Source: DATBAX01 sp963723765 (GTDB lineage Bacteria; Acidobacteriota; Terriglobia; Terriglobales; Acidobacteriaceae). Taken from it: 64,000 bases of DNA. A program made the position numbers and the translations under genes. Position 1 is the first letter of the stretch, and the number at the start of each line of letters is the position of its first letter. Below are positions 28,134 through 37,547 of this stretch, in pieces. Under the pieces are notes generated by a model. That model was given only the letters and a program-made list of their open reading frames with translations. It made no database searches and was not told where the DNA came from. The DNA is taken from the NCBI GenBank assembly GCA_963723765.1, contig CAVRSD010000005.1:434001-498000 (forward strand), written 5' to 3'.

Positions 28134-28180
28134 CGCGAGATCCCTCGCCCGGCTGAAGTGCGCCGGATCTTCGGGATGAC
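28134..28180. repeat. Interspersed repeat, CGAGATCCCTCGCCCGGCTGAA family
   Basis: GCGAGATCCCTCGCCCGGCTGAA-type text followed by CTTCGGGATGAC lies between etfA and the antitoxin gene. A second close copy is at 30183-30229 upstream of etfB, so two copies bracket the etfBA pair. Confidence 0.75.
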
Positions 28181-28212
28181 CTCTGTAATATTTGGAATTA
28201 GCCACCGCACAA

Positions 28213-29205
28213 CTAACCTCCCGCTTTTGCTTTCTTCACTTCTTCGATCAGCGGCGGGACGATGTCGAATAGATTTCCTACCACGGCATAGTCGGCGATC
28301 TCGAAAATCGGGGCTTCGGAATCTTTGTTCACGGCGATGATGGTCTTGGCCCCTTTCATGCCGACGATGTGTTGAATTGCGCCGCTGATCCCGAGCGCAA
28401 GATAGAGCTTTGGGGCAACGGTCTGGCCGGAGGATCCGATCTGGCGGTCCATGGGGAGCCAGCCTGAGTCGCAGATAGGACGGGAGGCTGCGAGTTCCCC
28501 GCCGAGGGCTTCGGCTAATTGTTTCGCGATCTCGATATTTTTTTGCTCTTTGATTCCGCGACCAACGGATACGATGATTTCCGCCTGCGTAAGATCGACG
28601 GCCTGCTTAGCTTCTTTGAAAATTTCCTGCGGCTTGTTGCGGATGATGCCATCGGCGATTTCAACGTTGACAGTCTCGACAGGAGCGGTGCTGGCACCGG
28701 CTTCGACTTTGTCGCCGCGGAATGCGCCGTTCTGGAAAGTGACAAACCAGGGTGGGTCACAAGTGAAGCTGACGTCGGCAGCGAATTTGCCTTGAAACAT
28801 CTGTCGGGTGAAAACCAGTTTGTCGCCGTCTTTTTTGTAGCCGATGCAATCGGTGATGGCGGTGCGTCCCAGCGCGGTTGCAAGCTTGGGGATGAAGTCG
28901 CGCACCTGATAGGTGTGCGGCATCAGTACGAGCTTGGGTTGCTTTGTAGTGATGAATTGTTTGAGGGCGGCGGCAAAGGCGTCTGGGGTATAGGGCTCGA
29001 GTTTGGAGGACTCGACGGCGTATGCTTTCGCAAGTTTCTTGGCGGCGATTTCCCCGGCAAGCGCGGTAACTCCAGAGCCTACGACGGCGGCTTCGAGCGT
29101 CCAACCGGTTTCGGCGGCTAGGGACTGGCCTGCGGTGATGGTTTCCCAGGAGACGCGGTTTAGTTTAGCTTCGCGTTGTTCGACGATGACGAGGATGGTG
29201 TCGGG
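28213..29205 (-). CDS. etfA: Electron transfer flavoprotein alpha subunit
   Basis: The 330-residue subunit starts MPDTILVIVEQREAKLNRV at 29205, with GAGAAG just upstream; a TTG seven codons earlier is possible. The C-terminal FAD domain contains SGAIQHIVGMKGAKTIIAVN and ends in DIVPPLIEEVKK, the standard EtfA signature. With EtfB it carries electrons from acyl-CoA and other dehydrogenases to ETF-QO. It follows etfB with a gap of about 150 bp that holds a repeat element rather than a gene. Confidence 0.95.
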   Translation of the reverse strand, partial: PDTILVIVEQREAKLNRVSWETITAGQSLAAETGWTLEAAVVGSGVTALAGEIAAKKLAKAYAVESSKLEPYTPDAFAAALKQFITTKQPKLVLMPHTYQVRDFIPKLATALGRTAITDCIGYKKDGDKLVFTRQMFQGKFAADVSFTCDPPWFVTFQNGAFRGDKVEAGASTAPVETVNVEIADGIIRNKPQEIFKEAKQAVDLTQAEIIVSVGRGIKEQKNIEIAKQLAEALGGELAASRPICDSGWLPMDRQIGSSGQTVAPKLYLALGISGAIQHIVGMKGAKTIIAVNKDSEAPIFEIADYAVVGNLFDIVPPLIEEVKKAKAGG

Positions 29206-29255
29206 CATAAGCTTCTCAGCGTTCAATCCATACGGCGAATTTGCAGCGTAAGTCT

Positions 29256-29335
29256 CCGTGGAAGAGCGGCGCTTTCAGCGCCGCGTAAATCAAAGGCATT
29301 TCTAACGCGGCGCTAAAGCGCCGCTCTTCCACGGC
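29256..29335. repeat. Interspersed repeat, CCGTGGAAGAGCGG family (second copy)
   Basis: Arms CCGTGGAAGAGCGGCGCT and AGCGCCGCTCTTCCACGG with inner hairpins lie in the etfB-etfA gap. It matches the layout of 22472-22555. If transcribed with the operon it would form a strong stem between the two cistrons. Confidence 0.85.
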
Positions 29336-29356
29336 AGAACCAACGTCCCGTGTCGT

Positions 29357-30127
29357 CTACAGAACCCGGATTTCGTTGCGTAACTTGTCCACCAGCTTTT
29401 TGGCGATTTCTGCCGGCGATCCTTCGATGAATTCGGTGTTCTTGGTTTTCTGCGGCAGGTACAGGCGTTCGATCTTTTGCAGATTTGCACCGATCGCGGA
29501 TTGCACGTCCGCCAGCGTGATCTTTTTCATCGGCTTGTTTTTGGCCTGCTTGATGCCGATCAGCGTGGCATAGCGCAGCTTATTGATGCCGGACTGGATG
29601 GTCAGTAAAGCGGGGAGCGGCATGTCTACGAACTGGAAGTAGCCGGCTTCGAGTTCGCGCTTCACTTTGATTCCCGCGTCGGTTTTTTCGATGTGCATGA
29701 TGATGGTCGCGTGTGGCCAGCCGAGCAGTTCTGCAAGGATGACACCGGTTTGAGCGTATCCGTAATCGTCGGATTGCAGGCCGGTGAAAATTAGATCGAA
29801 TTGCTCATCTTTGATGGCGGCGGCAAAGGCTTTGGCGGTATTGAAGGCGTCGAGGCTGACGAAAGCGTTGTCTTCGAGATGAATGGCGCGGTCCGCACCT
29901 TTGGCCAGAGCTTCACGCAGGACTTGTTGGGCGCGAGCCGGGCCGGAGGTGATGACCACAACCTCACCGCCGTGTTTTTCTTTTTGGCGCAGAGCTTCTT
30001 CCAGGGCGAAGGCATCGGGCTCGTTCACTTCGTAGGAAACGTCTTCGCGAATCCAGGCGCTGGTTTCGTTGAGCTTGAGCGGCGCGTCTTTTTGCGGGAC
30101 CTGTTTGATGCAGACGAGGATCTTCAT
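29357..30127 (-). CDS. etfB: Electron transfer flavoprotein beta subunit
   Basis: The 256-residue protein opens MKILVCIKQVPQKDAPLK and contains the AMP-binding-site region (LPLLLTI-like segment LPALLTIQSGINKLRYATL, then KITLADV). Length is normal. It is the first gene of the minus-strand etfB-etfA series leading to ETF-QO. The upstream spacer contains a repeat (30183-30229). Confidence 0.95.
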   Translation of the reverse strand: MKILVCIKQVPQKDAPLKLNETSAWIREDVSYEVNEPDAFALEEALRQKEKHGGEVVVITSGPARAQQVLREALAKGADRAIHLEDNAFVSLDAFNTAKAFAAAIKDEQFDLIFTGLQSDDYGYAQTGVILAELLGWPHATIIMHIEKTDAGIKVKRELEAGYFQFVDMPLPALLTIQSGINKLRYATLIGIKQAKNKPMKKITLADVQSAIGANLQKIERLYLPQKTKNTEFIEGSPAEIAKKLVDKLRNEIRVL

Positions 30128-30182
30128 GCAGTGTGAGTATAAATCAGCTTTCAGCTTCTAGCTTCTAGCTCGTAGTCGTAAA

Positions 30183-30229
30183 CGCGAGATCCCTCGCCCG
30201 GCTGAAAGACGCCGGGACTTCGGGATGAC
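30183..30229. repeat. Interspersed repeat, CGAGATCCCTCGCCCGGCTGAA family (second copy)
   Basis: Near-identical to 28134-28180 over CGAGATCCCTCGCCCGGCTGAA and CTTCGGGATGACT. It lies just upstream of etfB. Confidence 0.75.
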
Positions 30230-30288
30230 TGTAAGGCTCTTTGGGATTGCGATGTCTTGGCTGAGAGCTGAAAGCTGATGGCTGAAAG

Positions 30289-30564
30289 CTACTCCGTAAA
30301 GACGACCGATTGCAGGCTGGAGATTTCGAAGCGTTTGCGGCAGCGGACGTTCTTGCAGGCCATCATGTCGTCCTTGCGCAGCATGTAGGAGCGAGCCTTG
30401 GCGAAGCGGGCTCGGTCACGTTCGTCGGCGCGTCCCGAGAGCTGCTGTTTCTTGGTGCGGACGATCCATGTAACTTCGTACTCAGCGGGCTGACTGCAGT
30501 GTGGACAGTTCAGGTTCGCCAGTTTCTTTTCCGGGCGTTCGTCGAAAAACTCGCGTTCTTCCAT
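30289..30564 (-). CDS. Small zinc-ribbon-like protein of unknown function
   Basis: The 91-residue soluble protein has a possible zinc-binding set: CPHC at about 20-23, and CKNVRC at about 70-75 followed by RKRFEIS. The middle is basic (SGRADERDRARFAKAR). Two CxxC-like pairs suggest a zinc ribbon; no function is known to me. It stands alone between repeat-rich spacers. Confidence 0.6.
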   Translation of the reverse strand: MEEREFFDERPEKKLANLNCPHCSQPAEYEVTWIVRTKKQQLSGRADERDRARFAKARSYMLRKDDMMACKNVRCRKRFEISSLQSVVFTE

Positions 30565-30653
30565 AATTTGCCGTTGGCCGTTGGCTGTTCGCCGTTAGCT
30601 TAAATCTAATTATTACAGTTTTATGGGATTCGAGCTATGGCAAGATAATAGAT

Positions 30654-30833
30654 ATGGCGTCCAGGAAGAAAAAAGTTAAGCGGTTTAGCGCGGTGCAGGC
30701 GGTGAAGGAGATGTCCCGGGACCGGATTGGGGCGTTGCCTGTGGCGCGGGTGGTGCCGGACCGGAAGAAAAAGCTGGAAACGTCGAAGAAGTACAAGCCA
30801 ACATTGGGGAAGTTGCTGGAAGGGGTGGAATAG
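30654..30833 (+). CDS. Very small basic protein (59 residues)
   Basis: ATG at 30654 to TAG at 30833. The peptide starts MASRKKKVKRFSAVQAVKEM and ends KPTLGKLLEGVE; Lys and Arg dominate both halves. No stop occurs in the frame and the codon use resembles the neighbours. It faces away from the zinc-ribbon gene, sharing the intergenic region. I do not recognise the family; a nucleic-acid-binding role would fit the charge but is only inference. No clear ribosome-binding site is visible. Confidence 0.5.
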   Translation: MASRKKKVKRFSAVQAVKEMSRDRIGALPVARVVPDRKKKLETSKKYKPTLGKLLEGVE

Positions 30834-30915
30834 AATCTGCCATTGATAAAGCCGAGCTTTGTTCGGCGACCGGGTCGGAGACCCGGTCCACACTCTGACT
30901 GGGCCGACCCAAACA

Positions 30916-30934
30916 GACAGCCGAGGCGGCTGTC
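30916..30934. repeat. 19-nt palindrome GACAGCCGAGGCGGCTGTC
   Basis: Identical to 19066-19084. It is preceded by CGGAGACCCGG-type text and followed by GCTACGTGA, also shared in part with the first copy. It lies at the 3' end of the threonine aldolase gene and may serve as its terminator stem. Confidence 0.8.
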
Positions 30935-30935
30935 G

Positions 30936-31982
30936 CTACGTGAGCGTTTCGGCTACGAATTTTGCAAACTGCTTCACATCGTTTTCGGTGGTGTCGAAAG
31001 AACACATCCAGCGGACCATGGCCTGCTCTTCGTCCCATAGATAGAAGAAGTAGCGTTTCTTGATTTTGGCGATGGCGTGGCGTGGAATGCGGGCGAACAC
31101 ACCGTTGGCTTCCACGGGATAAGCGATCTTGATTTGTGGAATTTTTCCCAGTTCTTCCTCCAGCAGCTGAGCCATGCGATTGGCATGGCGCGCGCTTTTG
31201 AGCCAGAGATCGCGGGAGAGCAGAGTTTCAAACTGCACGGAGATGAAGCGCATTTTGGAAGAGAGTTGCATCCCCTGCTTGCGCAGATAGAGGAAATCGC
31301 GGCTGAGATCCTTGTCGTCGCGTTTCTGATGGAAGAAGACGACGGCTTCCGCGCCCATCAACCCATTTTTTGTTCCGCCGAACGAGAGCACATCCACACC
31401 CAGATCGCGGGTGCATTGGCGAAGGGTCAATCCCAGGCTGGCGGCGGCATTGGCGATGCGAGCACCGTCCATGTGCAGGAACATCTCGTGATCGTGGGCA
31501 AAGCGGGCCAGGGCTTTGACTTCCTCAGGCGTGTAAACGGTCCCGACTTCCGTGGACTGGGTGATCGAGATTACTTTGGGCTGGACGTGATGCTGATCGC
31601 CGATTCCGTGGTAGGCGTGGCTGACAGCTTCGATGGTAAGTTTGCCGTTGATGGTAGGTATGGGGATGAGTTTGCATCCGGTAAACTTTTCGGGGGCGCC
31701 GCATTCGTCGGAGTAGATATGGGCGGCCTCGGCACAGATCACGGCCTGGTAGGAATCAGTAAGTGCTTTCAGGCTCAAGCAATTGGCAGCGGTGCCGTTG
31801 AAAACAAAGAAGACGTCGATGCCAGGGCCAAAGTGCTGCTGGAATTTCTTGACGGCAGACTCGGTATAGCGGTCGTCCCCGTACCCCACGGTGTGGCCAT
31901 GGTTGGCGGCGGTGAGGGCGCGTAATACCTCGGGATGGACACCAGCGTTATTGTCGCTGGCAAAGCTGCGGACGGGTTTCAT
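30936..31982 (-). CDS. Low-specificity threonine aldolase
   Basis: The 348-residue PLP enzyme cleaves L-threonine or allo-threonine to glycine and acetaldehyde. It starts MKPVRSFASDNNAGVHPEV. Typical motifs are SDNNAGVHPEVL, GYGDDRYT, FNGTAANCLS and LHMDGARIANAAA (169-181), and the PLP lysine is Lys205 in SFGGTKNGLMG. The frame is open to 32048, but the residues before 31982 are not conserved-looking. It ends directly beside a palindrome that may terminate transcription. Confidence 0.92.
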   Translation of the reverse strand: MKPVRSFASDNNAGVHPEVLRALTAANHGHTVGYGDDRYTESAVKKFQQHFGPGIDVFFVFNGTAANCLSLKALTDSYQAVICAEAAHIYSDECGAPEKFTGCKLIPIPTINGKLTIEAVSHAYHGIGDQHHVQPKVISITQSTEVGTVYTPEEVKALARFAHDHEMFLHMDGARIANAAASLGLTLRQCTRDLGVDVLSFGGTKNGLMGAEAVVFFHQKRDDKDLSRDFLYLRKQGMQLSSKMRFISVQFETLLSRDLWLKSARHANRMAQLLEEELGKIPQIKIAYPVEANGVFARIPRHAIAKIKKRYFFYLWDEEQAMVRWMCSFDTTENDVKQFAKFVAETLT

Positions 31983-32192
31983 GGCGTCCACTAATGTAGC
32001 AGAGGGTCGATTTCGAACCCATCTGATATGAAAAATGGGAACTGGCAAGGAACGATTTTCTTAGTCTTTTTGAGTCCGGCGAAGCTGCCGGGCAATCTAA
32101 ACCAAGAATTGCACGTCTAAGACTCGGGCAGGTTTGAGGATAGGCCGCTGGAAAGCTGCCCATATAGGTTCTCTCGATTAGGTTATTCATAA

Positions 32193-33323
32193 ATGATCAA
32201 AATGGCTGGCAGGATGAATGAGTATGCGGAGTGGCCAAAAGCTCCGGCAAGACTTGGGTTGGCGGCAACGCTCCTGTTGTCCGCGCTGGGCGTGGCATGC
32301 AGCGGGGGTGCGGCTCCGGCAGGTCCACCCCAGGGCGGCGGGCTTCCGGTGAAAATAGAAGTGGCGCACTCGGTCCCGGTCCGCGACTCCACGGAATATG
32401 TGGCTACGCTGAAATCGCGGGAGTCCGCAGTCATCATGCCAGACGTGGAGGGGCGGATTACCAAGATCAACGTCCACTCCGGGGAACACGTTGCAGCTGG
32501 GACGGCACTGTTGGAAATTGATCCCAGCAAACAACAAGCGACGGTCAACAGCCAGGAGCATAATCGGGCGGCCCAGGAAGCAAACTTACAATTGGCCCAG
32601 CAGCAGTATGCCCGCGCCAAAGGCCTTGCCGATGCGGGAGTAGTGAGCAAGCAGGATTTTGACCAGGCAAAAGCGAATCTGGATTCGGCCCAGGCACAAC
32701 TGCACTCACTCGATGCGCAGGTACAGGAACAGCGGGTACAGCTCCACTACTATCGGGTTGTCGCTCCATGGGCTGGAGTGGTGGGCGATGTGCCGGTACG
32801 AGTTGGAGACCGGGTCACGACTTCCACCACGCTAACCACGGTGGATAAACCGGGAAACCTGGAAGTTTATATTTACGTCCCCATCGAACGGGCCGGCAAT
32901 ATCAAGATGAATTTACCGGTACAGATTGTGGACGCGGCGGGGAAAACCCTCGCCGATAGCCGCGTGAGTTTTATTTCCCCGGAAGTCGATAACACCACCC
33001 AGAGCGTGCTGGTGAAAGCGCAAATCGCCAATAGTAGCGCTGCTTTGCGGACCGATCAGTTCATCCGCGCGCGCGTTATTTGGGGCACGCATCAGGGACC
33101 GGTCGTGCCGGTCTTGGCCGTCTCCCGCCTGGGCGGACAGTACTTCGCTTTTGTGGCAGAAGATCAGAATGGTAAGACCGTGGCCCATCAGAAACCTCTG
33201 CAAGTGGGGGATATGGTAGGGAACGATTATGTGGTGCTCGACGGCGTGAAGGACGGCGACAAAGTGATCGTCTCCGGAACGCAGTTTTTGGTCGATGGAA
33301 TGCCAGTGGTACCGCAGGGTTAA
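32193..33323 (+). CDS. RND efflux periplasmic adaptor (membrane fusion protein, AcrA/MexA type)
   Basis: The 376-residue lipoprotein has a signal segment ending LGVAC (Cys36). It then has the biotinyl-lipoyl-like half-motif GRITKINVHSGEHVAAGTALLEID, a coiled-coil hairpin (QATVNSQEHNRAAQEANLQL onwards), the second lipoyl half (VVAPWAGVVGDVPVRVGDRV) and beta-barrel domains. It bridges the inner-membrane pump to an outer-membrane channel. The pump gene follows 58 bp downstream. No TolC-like gene is in the window, so the pair may share a channel encoded elsewhere. No TetR-like regulator is adjacent. Confidence 0.93.
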   Translation: MIKMAGRMNEYAEWPKAPARLGLAATLLLSALGVACSGGAAPAGPPQGGGLPVKIEVAHSVPVRDSTEYVATLKSRESAVIMPDVEGRITKINVHSGEHVAAGTALLEIDPSKQQATVNSQEHNRAAQEANLQLAQQQYARAKGLADAGVVSKQDFDQAKANLDSAQAQLHSLDAQVQEQRVQLHYYRVVAPWAGVVGDVPVRVGDRVTTSTTLTTVDKPGNLEVYIYVPIERAGNIKMNLPVQIVDAAGKTLADSRVSFISPEVDNTTQSVLVKAQIANSSAALRTDQFIRARVIWGTHQGPVVPVLAVSRLGGQYFAFVAEDQNGKTVAHQKPLQVGDMVGNDYVVLDGVKDGDKVIVSGTQFLVDGMPVVPQG

Positions 33324-33381
33324 AAGTAGGCTTTGGGCTTTGAATTTTCTGCTTTCGATTTACTAGAAACTATACTCACCC

Positions 33382-36300
33382 ATGTTTGTTGATTTCTTCA
33401 TAAGACGCCCGGTTTTTGCCACAGTCTGCGCACTGCTGATTATTCTGGCGGGCGCGGTGAGTATTCCCACGCTTCCGATCGCGCAGTTCCCCACCCTGGC
33501 ACCGCCGCAGGTTTCTGTTTCCAGTTTCTACGTCGGCGCAAGTGCGCAAACGGTGGAATCGGCGGTCACCATTCCGCTGGAACAGCAGATCAACGGCGCT
33601 GAGGGAATGAAATACATTACCTCAAGCAGCGGCAATGATGGTTCCAGCACCATCACCGCAACCTTCGATATCACTCGAGATCCCGATCTGGCCGCCGTTG
33701 ATATTCAGAACCGCGTGAACACGGCGCAAGGCCGGCTACCGGCGGCAGTCAAATTACAGGGCGTCAGCGTTACCAAGGCTTCCAACAATTTTGTTTTCGG
33801 AGCTGCGGTTTATTCCACCGATGGAAAGTCCACGCCATTGTTCATGAGTAACTATCTGGACGTGTACGTGAAGGATGCGTTGAAACGTATCCCGGGAGTG
33901 GCAGACGTCATTATTTTTGGCGAGCGGAAATTTTCCATGCGGCTTTGGCTTGATCCGGTGCGCATGGCCAGCCGGGCACTCACGGCCACGGACGTAGTCA
34001 ACGCACTGAGCGAGCAAAATGTGGAAGTGGCTGCGGGACAAGTGGGGCAACCGCCGATCAAGAGCGGACAGGACTATCAGATTAGCGTACGCGCAATCGG
34101 GCGACTCAGTGAACCTTCGGAATTCGAAAATATTATTCTGAAGACGAATAACGACGGCACCCTGGTACGGCTGAAGGATGTGGGACGGGCGGAACTGGGA
34201 GCAGAAAATTACAGCACCACCATTACCTACAACGGTAAAGAGTGCGTCGGCCTTGGCATTACGCAACTCTCGAACGCGAATGCTTTGGAGGTCGATCGTC
34301 TTGCGATCGCAGAACTGGACCGGCTTTCCAAGCACTTCCCGCCGGGCATGGTGTATCACAATGCTTTCGACACCACCGACGCGGTGGGCGAGTCGATCCG
34401 GGATGTTCTAGTCACTCTAATCGAAGCTATTGTTCTCGTTATCTTAGTCATTTTTATTTTTCTTCAGGACTGGCGCAGCACCATCATTCCAGCCATTACG
34501 ATTCCGGTTTCGCTGGTGGGAACCTTTGCCTTCGTAAAGCTGCTGGGGTTCTCGGTCAACACGCTGACTTTATTCGGAATCACGCTGGCTACCGGACTAG
34601 TGGTGGACGACGCGATTGTGGTTATCGAGAACATTGAACGCCATATTCAGGAAGGCGAAGCGGACGCTCATAAGGCGGCTTCGGCTGCCATGCACGAAGT
34701 TGCGGGTGCCGTCATCGCGACATCTTTGGTGCTGGTAGCTGTGTTTGTTCCAGTCGCGTTCTTCCCAGGAACGACAGGAATTCTTTTCCGGCAATTCGCC
34801 CTGACGATTGCATTTTCCATTGCGATTTCAGCATTCAACGCGCTGACGTTGACGCCTGCGTTGTCGGCGATTCTACTGGGACGTGAGCACGGGGAAAAGA
34901 ATCGGATATTCAAAGCCATCGACCGGGTGATCAATGGAATCACGGAAGGTTACCGGCATGCGCTACGAGGGTTTTTACGATTTCGCTGGGTCGCGGTGGT
35001 GTTGTTCTTCATCGGTCTGGGTATGACCTATTACATTTTCAACCGGGTCCCCAAGGGCTTTGTGCCCAATGAAGATCAGGGATATCTCATTATTGCCGTG
35101 CAGTCGCCTGCTGGCGCTTCGCTCGAATACACTTCAAACATCGAGAAGCAGATCACCAAAATCATGGCCGACTATCCCGAGGTCGAGGGGACGTTCGCGC
35201 TGAGCGGGTTCAGTTTTTCTGGGAACGCTTCCAACCTCGGAATCGTCTTTGTGCCGCTGAAACCCTACGAGAAGCGCAAGGGTGATGAGCATTCCGCGGG
35301 AGTCCTGGTCAATAAGATACGCGGACGACTCTTCGGTATTCAGGGCGCGCTGGTACTGGCTTTTGAGCCGCCGGCGGTGCAGGGGCTGGGACAATTTGGC
35401 GGCTTCGCATTCGAAGTGCAGGACCAGGGTTCACATACGTTGGAAGAATTGGCGGGCGTGTCGCAGAACATGGTGCGCCAGGGTTCCGCGCGCAAAGATC
35501 TGACCGGACTGTATAGCAGCTTTACCGCAAACGATCCGCAATATCTGGTGAAGATAGACCGCGAAAAAGCCAAGAGCCTGCACGTTTCTCTCACGCAGAT
35601 CACGGACACGCTGGGCGTGTATATGGGCTCGGCGTATGTGAACGACTTCGATTTCAACAACCGCTCCTATCGCGTGTACGTACAGGCAGACCAGCAATTC
35701 CGGGCGCAAGCGAGCGATATGAAGCAATATTACGTGCGCTCGGATAGCGGTGCGATGGTGCCACTGGATAATCTGGTCAGTATCACGCAGACATCCACCC
35801 CACAGGTGATCAGCCACTACAATCTGTTCCGCTCGGCGGAGATCGACGGCTCGGCGGCGCCAGGCTACAGCTCGGGCCAGGCGATTACGGCCATGGACGA
35901 ACTGAGCAAGAAAGTGATGCCGCAAGGATTTGGATATGAATGGACGGGGCTCTCGCTGGAAGAGCTGGCCTCGGGCAGCACGACTTTGATTTTATTTGGG
36001 TTGGGCGTGTTGGTGGTTTACCTGACACTCTCGGCACAATACGAGAGTTTTGTATTGCCTTTCATTGTGCTGCTGGCAGTGCCGATGGCAATTCTGGGAG
36101 CGTTGGGTGCGCAGTCTTTGCGCGGCCTGCAGAACGACGTTTACTGTCAGATCGGTCTGGTCATGCTGGTGGGATTGTCGAGCAAGAACGCCATTCTGAT
36201 TGTGGAATTTGCGGAACAATTGCGCGAGCGCGGAATGCCGCTGATCGAAGCGGCGATTGAATCCGCGAGGATTCGGCTTCGACCTATTTTGATGACATCC

Positions 36301-36510
36301 TTCGCGTTCATTCTTGGTGTAGTTCCACTGGTGCTGGCCAAGGGTGCCGGTGAGGCGGGACGCCACTCGGTGGGAACTACAGTATTTGGCGGCATGATCA
36401 TGTCCACCGTCCTCAACCTGTTCTTCATTCCGGTGCTGTACCTCATCATCGAAGGCTGGCGCGAACGCGCTGCTGGCAAGCATCCTGTAACGACTTCTGT
36501 CGCCGAGTGA
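33382..36510 (+). CDS. RND multidrug efflux pump (HAE1, AcrB/MexB type)
   Basis: The 1042-residue permease begins MFVDFFIRRPVFATV and has the usual two halves of six membrane helices with large periplasmic loops. The proton-relay pair Asp-Asp is in GLVVDDAIVVIENIER (TM4) and the TM10 lysine in SSKNAILIVEFAEQL. The length and the PTLPIAQFPTLAPPQVSVS start of the porter domain match hydrophobe/amphiphile exporters. Drug range cannot be read from sequence. The next gene starts 13 bp after its stop. Confidence 0.95.
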   Translation: MFVDFFIRRPVFATVCALLIILAGAVSIPTLPIAQFPTLAPPQVSVSSFYVGASAQTVESAVTIPLEQQINGAEGMKYITSSSGNDGSSTITATFDITRDPDLAAVDIQNRVNTAQGRLPAAVKLQGVSVTKASNNFVFGAAVYSTDGKSTPLFMSNYLDVYVKDALKRIPGVADVIIFGERKFSMRLWLDPVRMASRALTATDVVNALSEQNVEVAAGQVGQPPIKSGQDYQISVRAIGRLSEPSEFENIILKTNNDGTLVRLKDVGRAELGAENYSTTITYNGKECVGLGITQLSNANALEVDRLAIAELDRLSKHFPPGMVYHNAFDTTDAVGESIRDVLVTLIEAIVLVILVIFIFLQDWRSTIIPAITIPVSLVGTFAFVKLLGFSVNTLTLFGITLATGLVVDDAIVVIENIERHIQEGEADAHKAASAAMHEVAGAVIATSLVLVAVFVPVAFFPGTTGILFRQFALTIAFSIAISAFNALTLTPALSAILLGREHGEKNRIFKAIDRVINGITEGYRHALRGFLRFRWVAVVLFFIGLGMTYYIFNRVPKGFVPNEDQGYLIIAVQSPAGASLEYTSNIEKQITKIMADYPEVEGTFALSGFSFSGNASNLGIVFVPLKPYEKRKGDEHSAGVLVNKIRGRLFGIQGALVLAFEPPAVQGLGQFGGFAFEVQDQGSHTLEELAGVSQNMVRQGSARKDLTGLYSSFTANDPQYLVKIDREKAKSLHVSLTQITDTLGVYMGSAYVNDFDFNNRSYRVYVQADQQFRAQASDMKQYYVRSDSGAMVPLDNLVSITQTSTPQVISHYNLFRSAEIDGSAAPGYSSGQAITAMDELSKKVMPQGFGYEWTGLSLEELASGSTTLILFGLGVLVVYLTLSAQYESFVLPFIVLLAVPMAILGALGAQSLRGLQNDVYCQIGLVMLVGLSSKNAILIVEFAEQLRERGMPLIEAAIESARIRLRPILMTSFAFILGVVPLVLAKGAGEAGRHSVGTTVFGGMIMSTVLNLFFIPVLYLIIEGWRERAAGKHPVTTSVAE

Positions 36511-36523
36511 TAGTCTTTCCGGC

Positions 36524-37522
36524 ATGCGCCGCGACCTTCTGATTCTGCGCGAAGCTGATATTCGCGCTCTGCTTGATCCTGCTGCCTGCCTCGAAGCCGT
36601 GGAGCGGGCTTTTACCGCCTATTCCACCGGGCAAGCGCAGCTTCCCGCTGTCATTGCCCTGGACGTTGCCGAGAACCGCGGTGAAATTCACATGAAGGCC
36701 GGGCACCTGCGCGGCGGGCCGTACTACGCGATCAAAATCATCTCGGGATTCTGGGATAATCCTCAGCTTGGACTTTCCCCATACAACGGAATGGTTGTGG
36801 TCTTTGACGCCAAGACCGGCTCGCCTGCAGCGTTTCTTCTCGACAACGGATTCATTACCGATCTACGGACCGGTGCAGCCGGAGCTGTGGCCGCGAAATA
36901 TCTCGCGCGAAAAGATATAGGAACTGTAGCAGTGATTGGGTGTGGCGGGCAGGCGAGGCGTCAGATGGAAATGCTTGCACTGGTGCGAAAGTTTCGTGAA
37001 GTTCGAGTGTGGGGACGTGATCCGGCAAAAGCTTGCGCCTGTGCGGGCGATTTGGGAAAACTCGCTGGAATTCCTGCCTGTAACTTTACCGCGGCGGAAT
37101 CAGTTCAACAGGCCGTGAAGGAAGCGGATGTTGTTATCACGGTGACTGGAAGTCGTAAACCGCTGGTAAGAGCGGAGTGGCTGAAGCCGGGCGTGACAAT
37201 TATCGCGGTGGGATCGGATGGTCCCGATAAACAGGAACTCGATGTCGAAGTATTGGCCCGTGCAGACAAAATTGTTGCCGATAGTCTGCCACAGTGTCTG
37301 CGGCTGGGCGAGATTCACCATGCGGTTGACGCTGGGGTGATTGCCAAAGAAAAAGTGGTCGAGTTGGGAGAGATCACGGCTGGGCTGAAACCAGGACGGA
37401 CTTCAGAAGATGAAATTATGGTTTGTGATTTGACGGGCGTGGGAGTGCAGGACGTGGCGGCCGCATCGGTAATCATGGAACGGGCGATCGCCGCAGGACG
37501 CGGGGAGAAGATTGCCATCTGA
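36524..37522 (+). CDS. Ornithine cyclodeaminase / mu-crystallin family NAD(P)-dependent enzyme
   Basis: The 332-residue protein has the family residues Lys58 (HMKAGHL), Arg115 (DLRTGAAGAVAA) and the dinucleotide loop VAVIGCGGQARRQ (about 136-147). Family members include ornithine cyclodeaminase, alanine dehydrogenase and ketimine reductases; the substrate cannot be chosen from sequence alone. It starts 13 bp after the RND pump and may be co-transcribed, although a functional link is not obvious. Near its end the frame is conserved (CDLTGVGVQDVAAA). Confidence 0.88.
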   Translation: MRRDLLILREADIRALLDPAACLEAVERAFTAYSTGQAQLPAVIALDVAENRGEIHMKAGHLRGGPYYAIKIISGFWDNPQLGLSPYNGMVVVFDAKTGSPAAFLLDNGFITDLRTGAAGAVAAKYLARKDIGTVAVIGCGGQARRQMEMLALVRKFREVRVWGRDPAKACACAGDLGKLAGIPACNFTAAESVQQAVKEADVVITVTGSRKPLVRAEWLKPGVTIIAVGSDGPDKQELDVEVLARADKIVADSLPQCLRLGEIHHAVDAGVIAKEKVVELGEITAGLKPGRTSEDEIMVCDLTGVGVQDVAAASVIMERAIAAGRGEKIAI

Positions 37523-37547
37523 TTGGTTCCCTTGAATGCTCCAAAAC

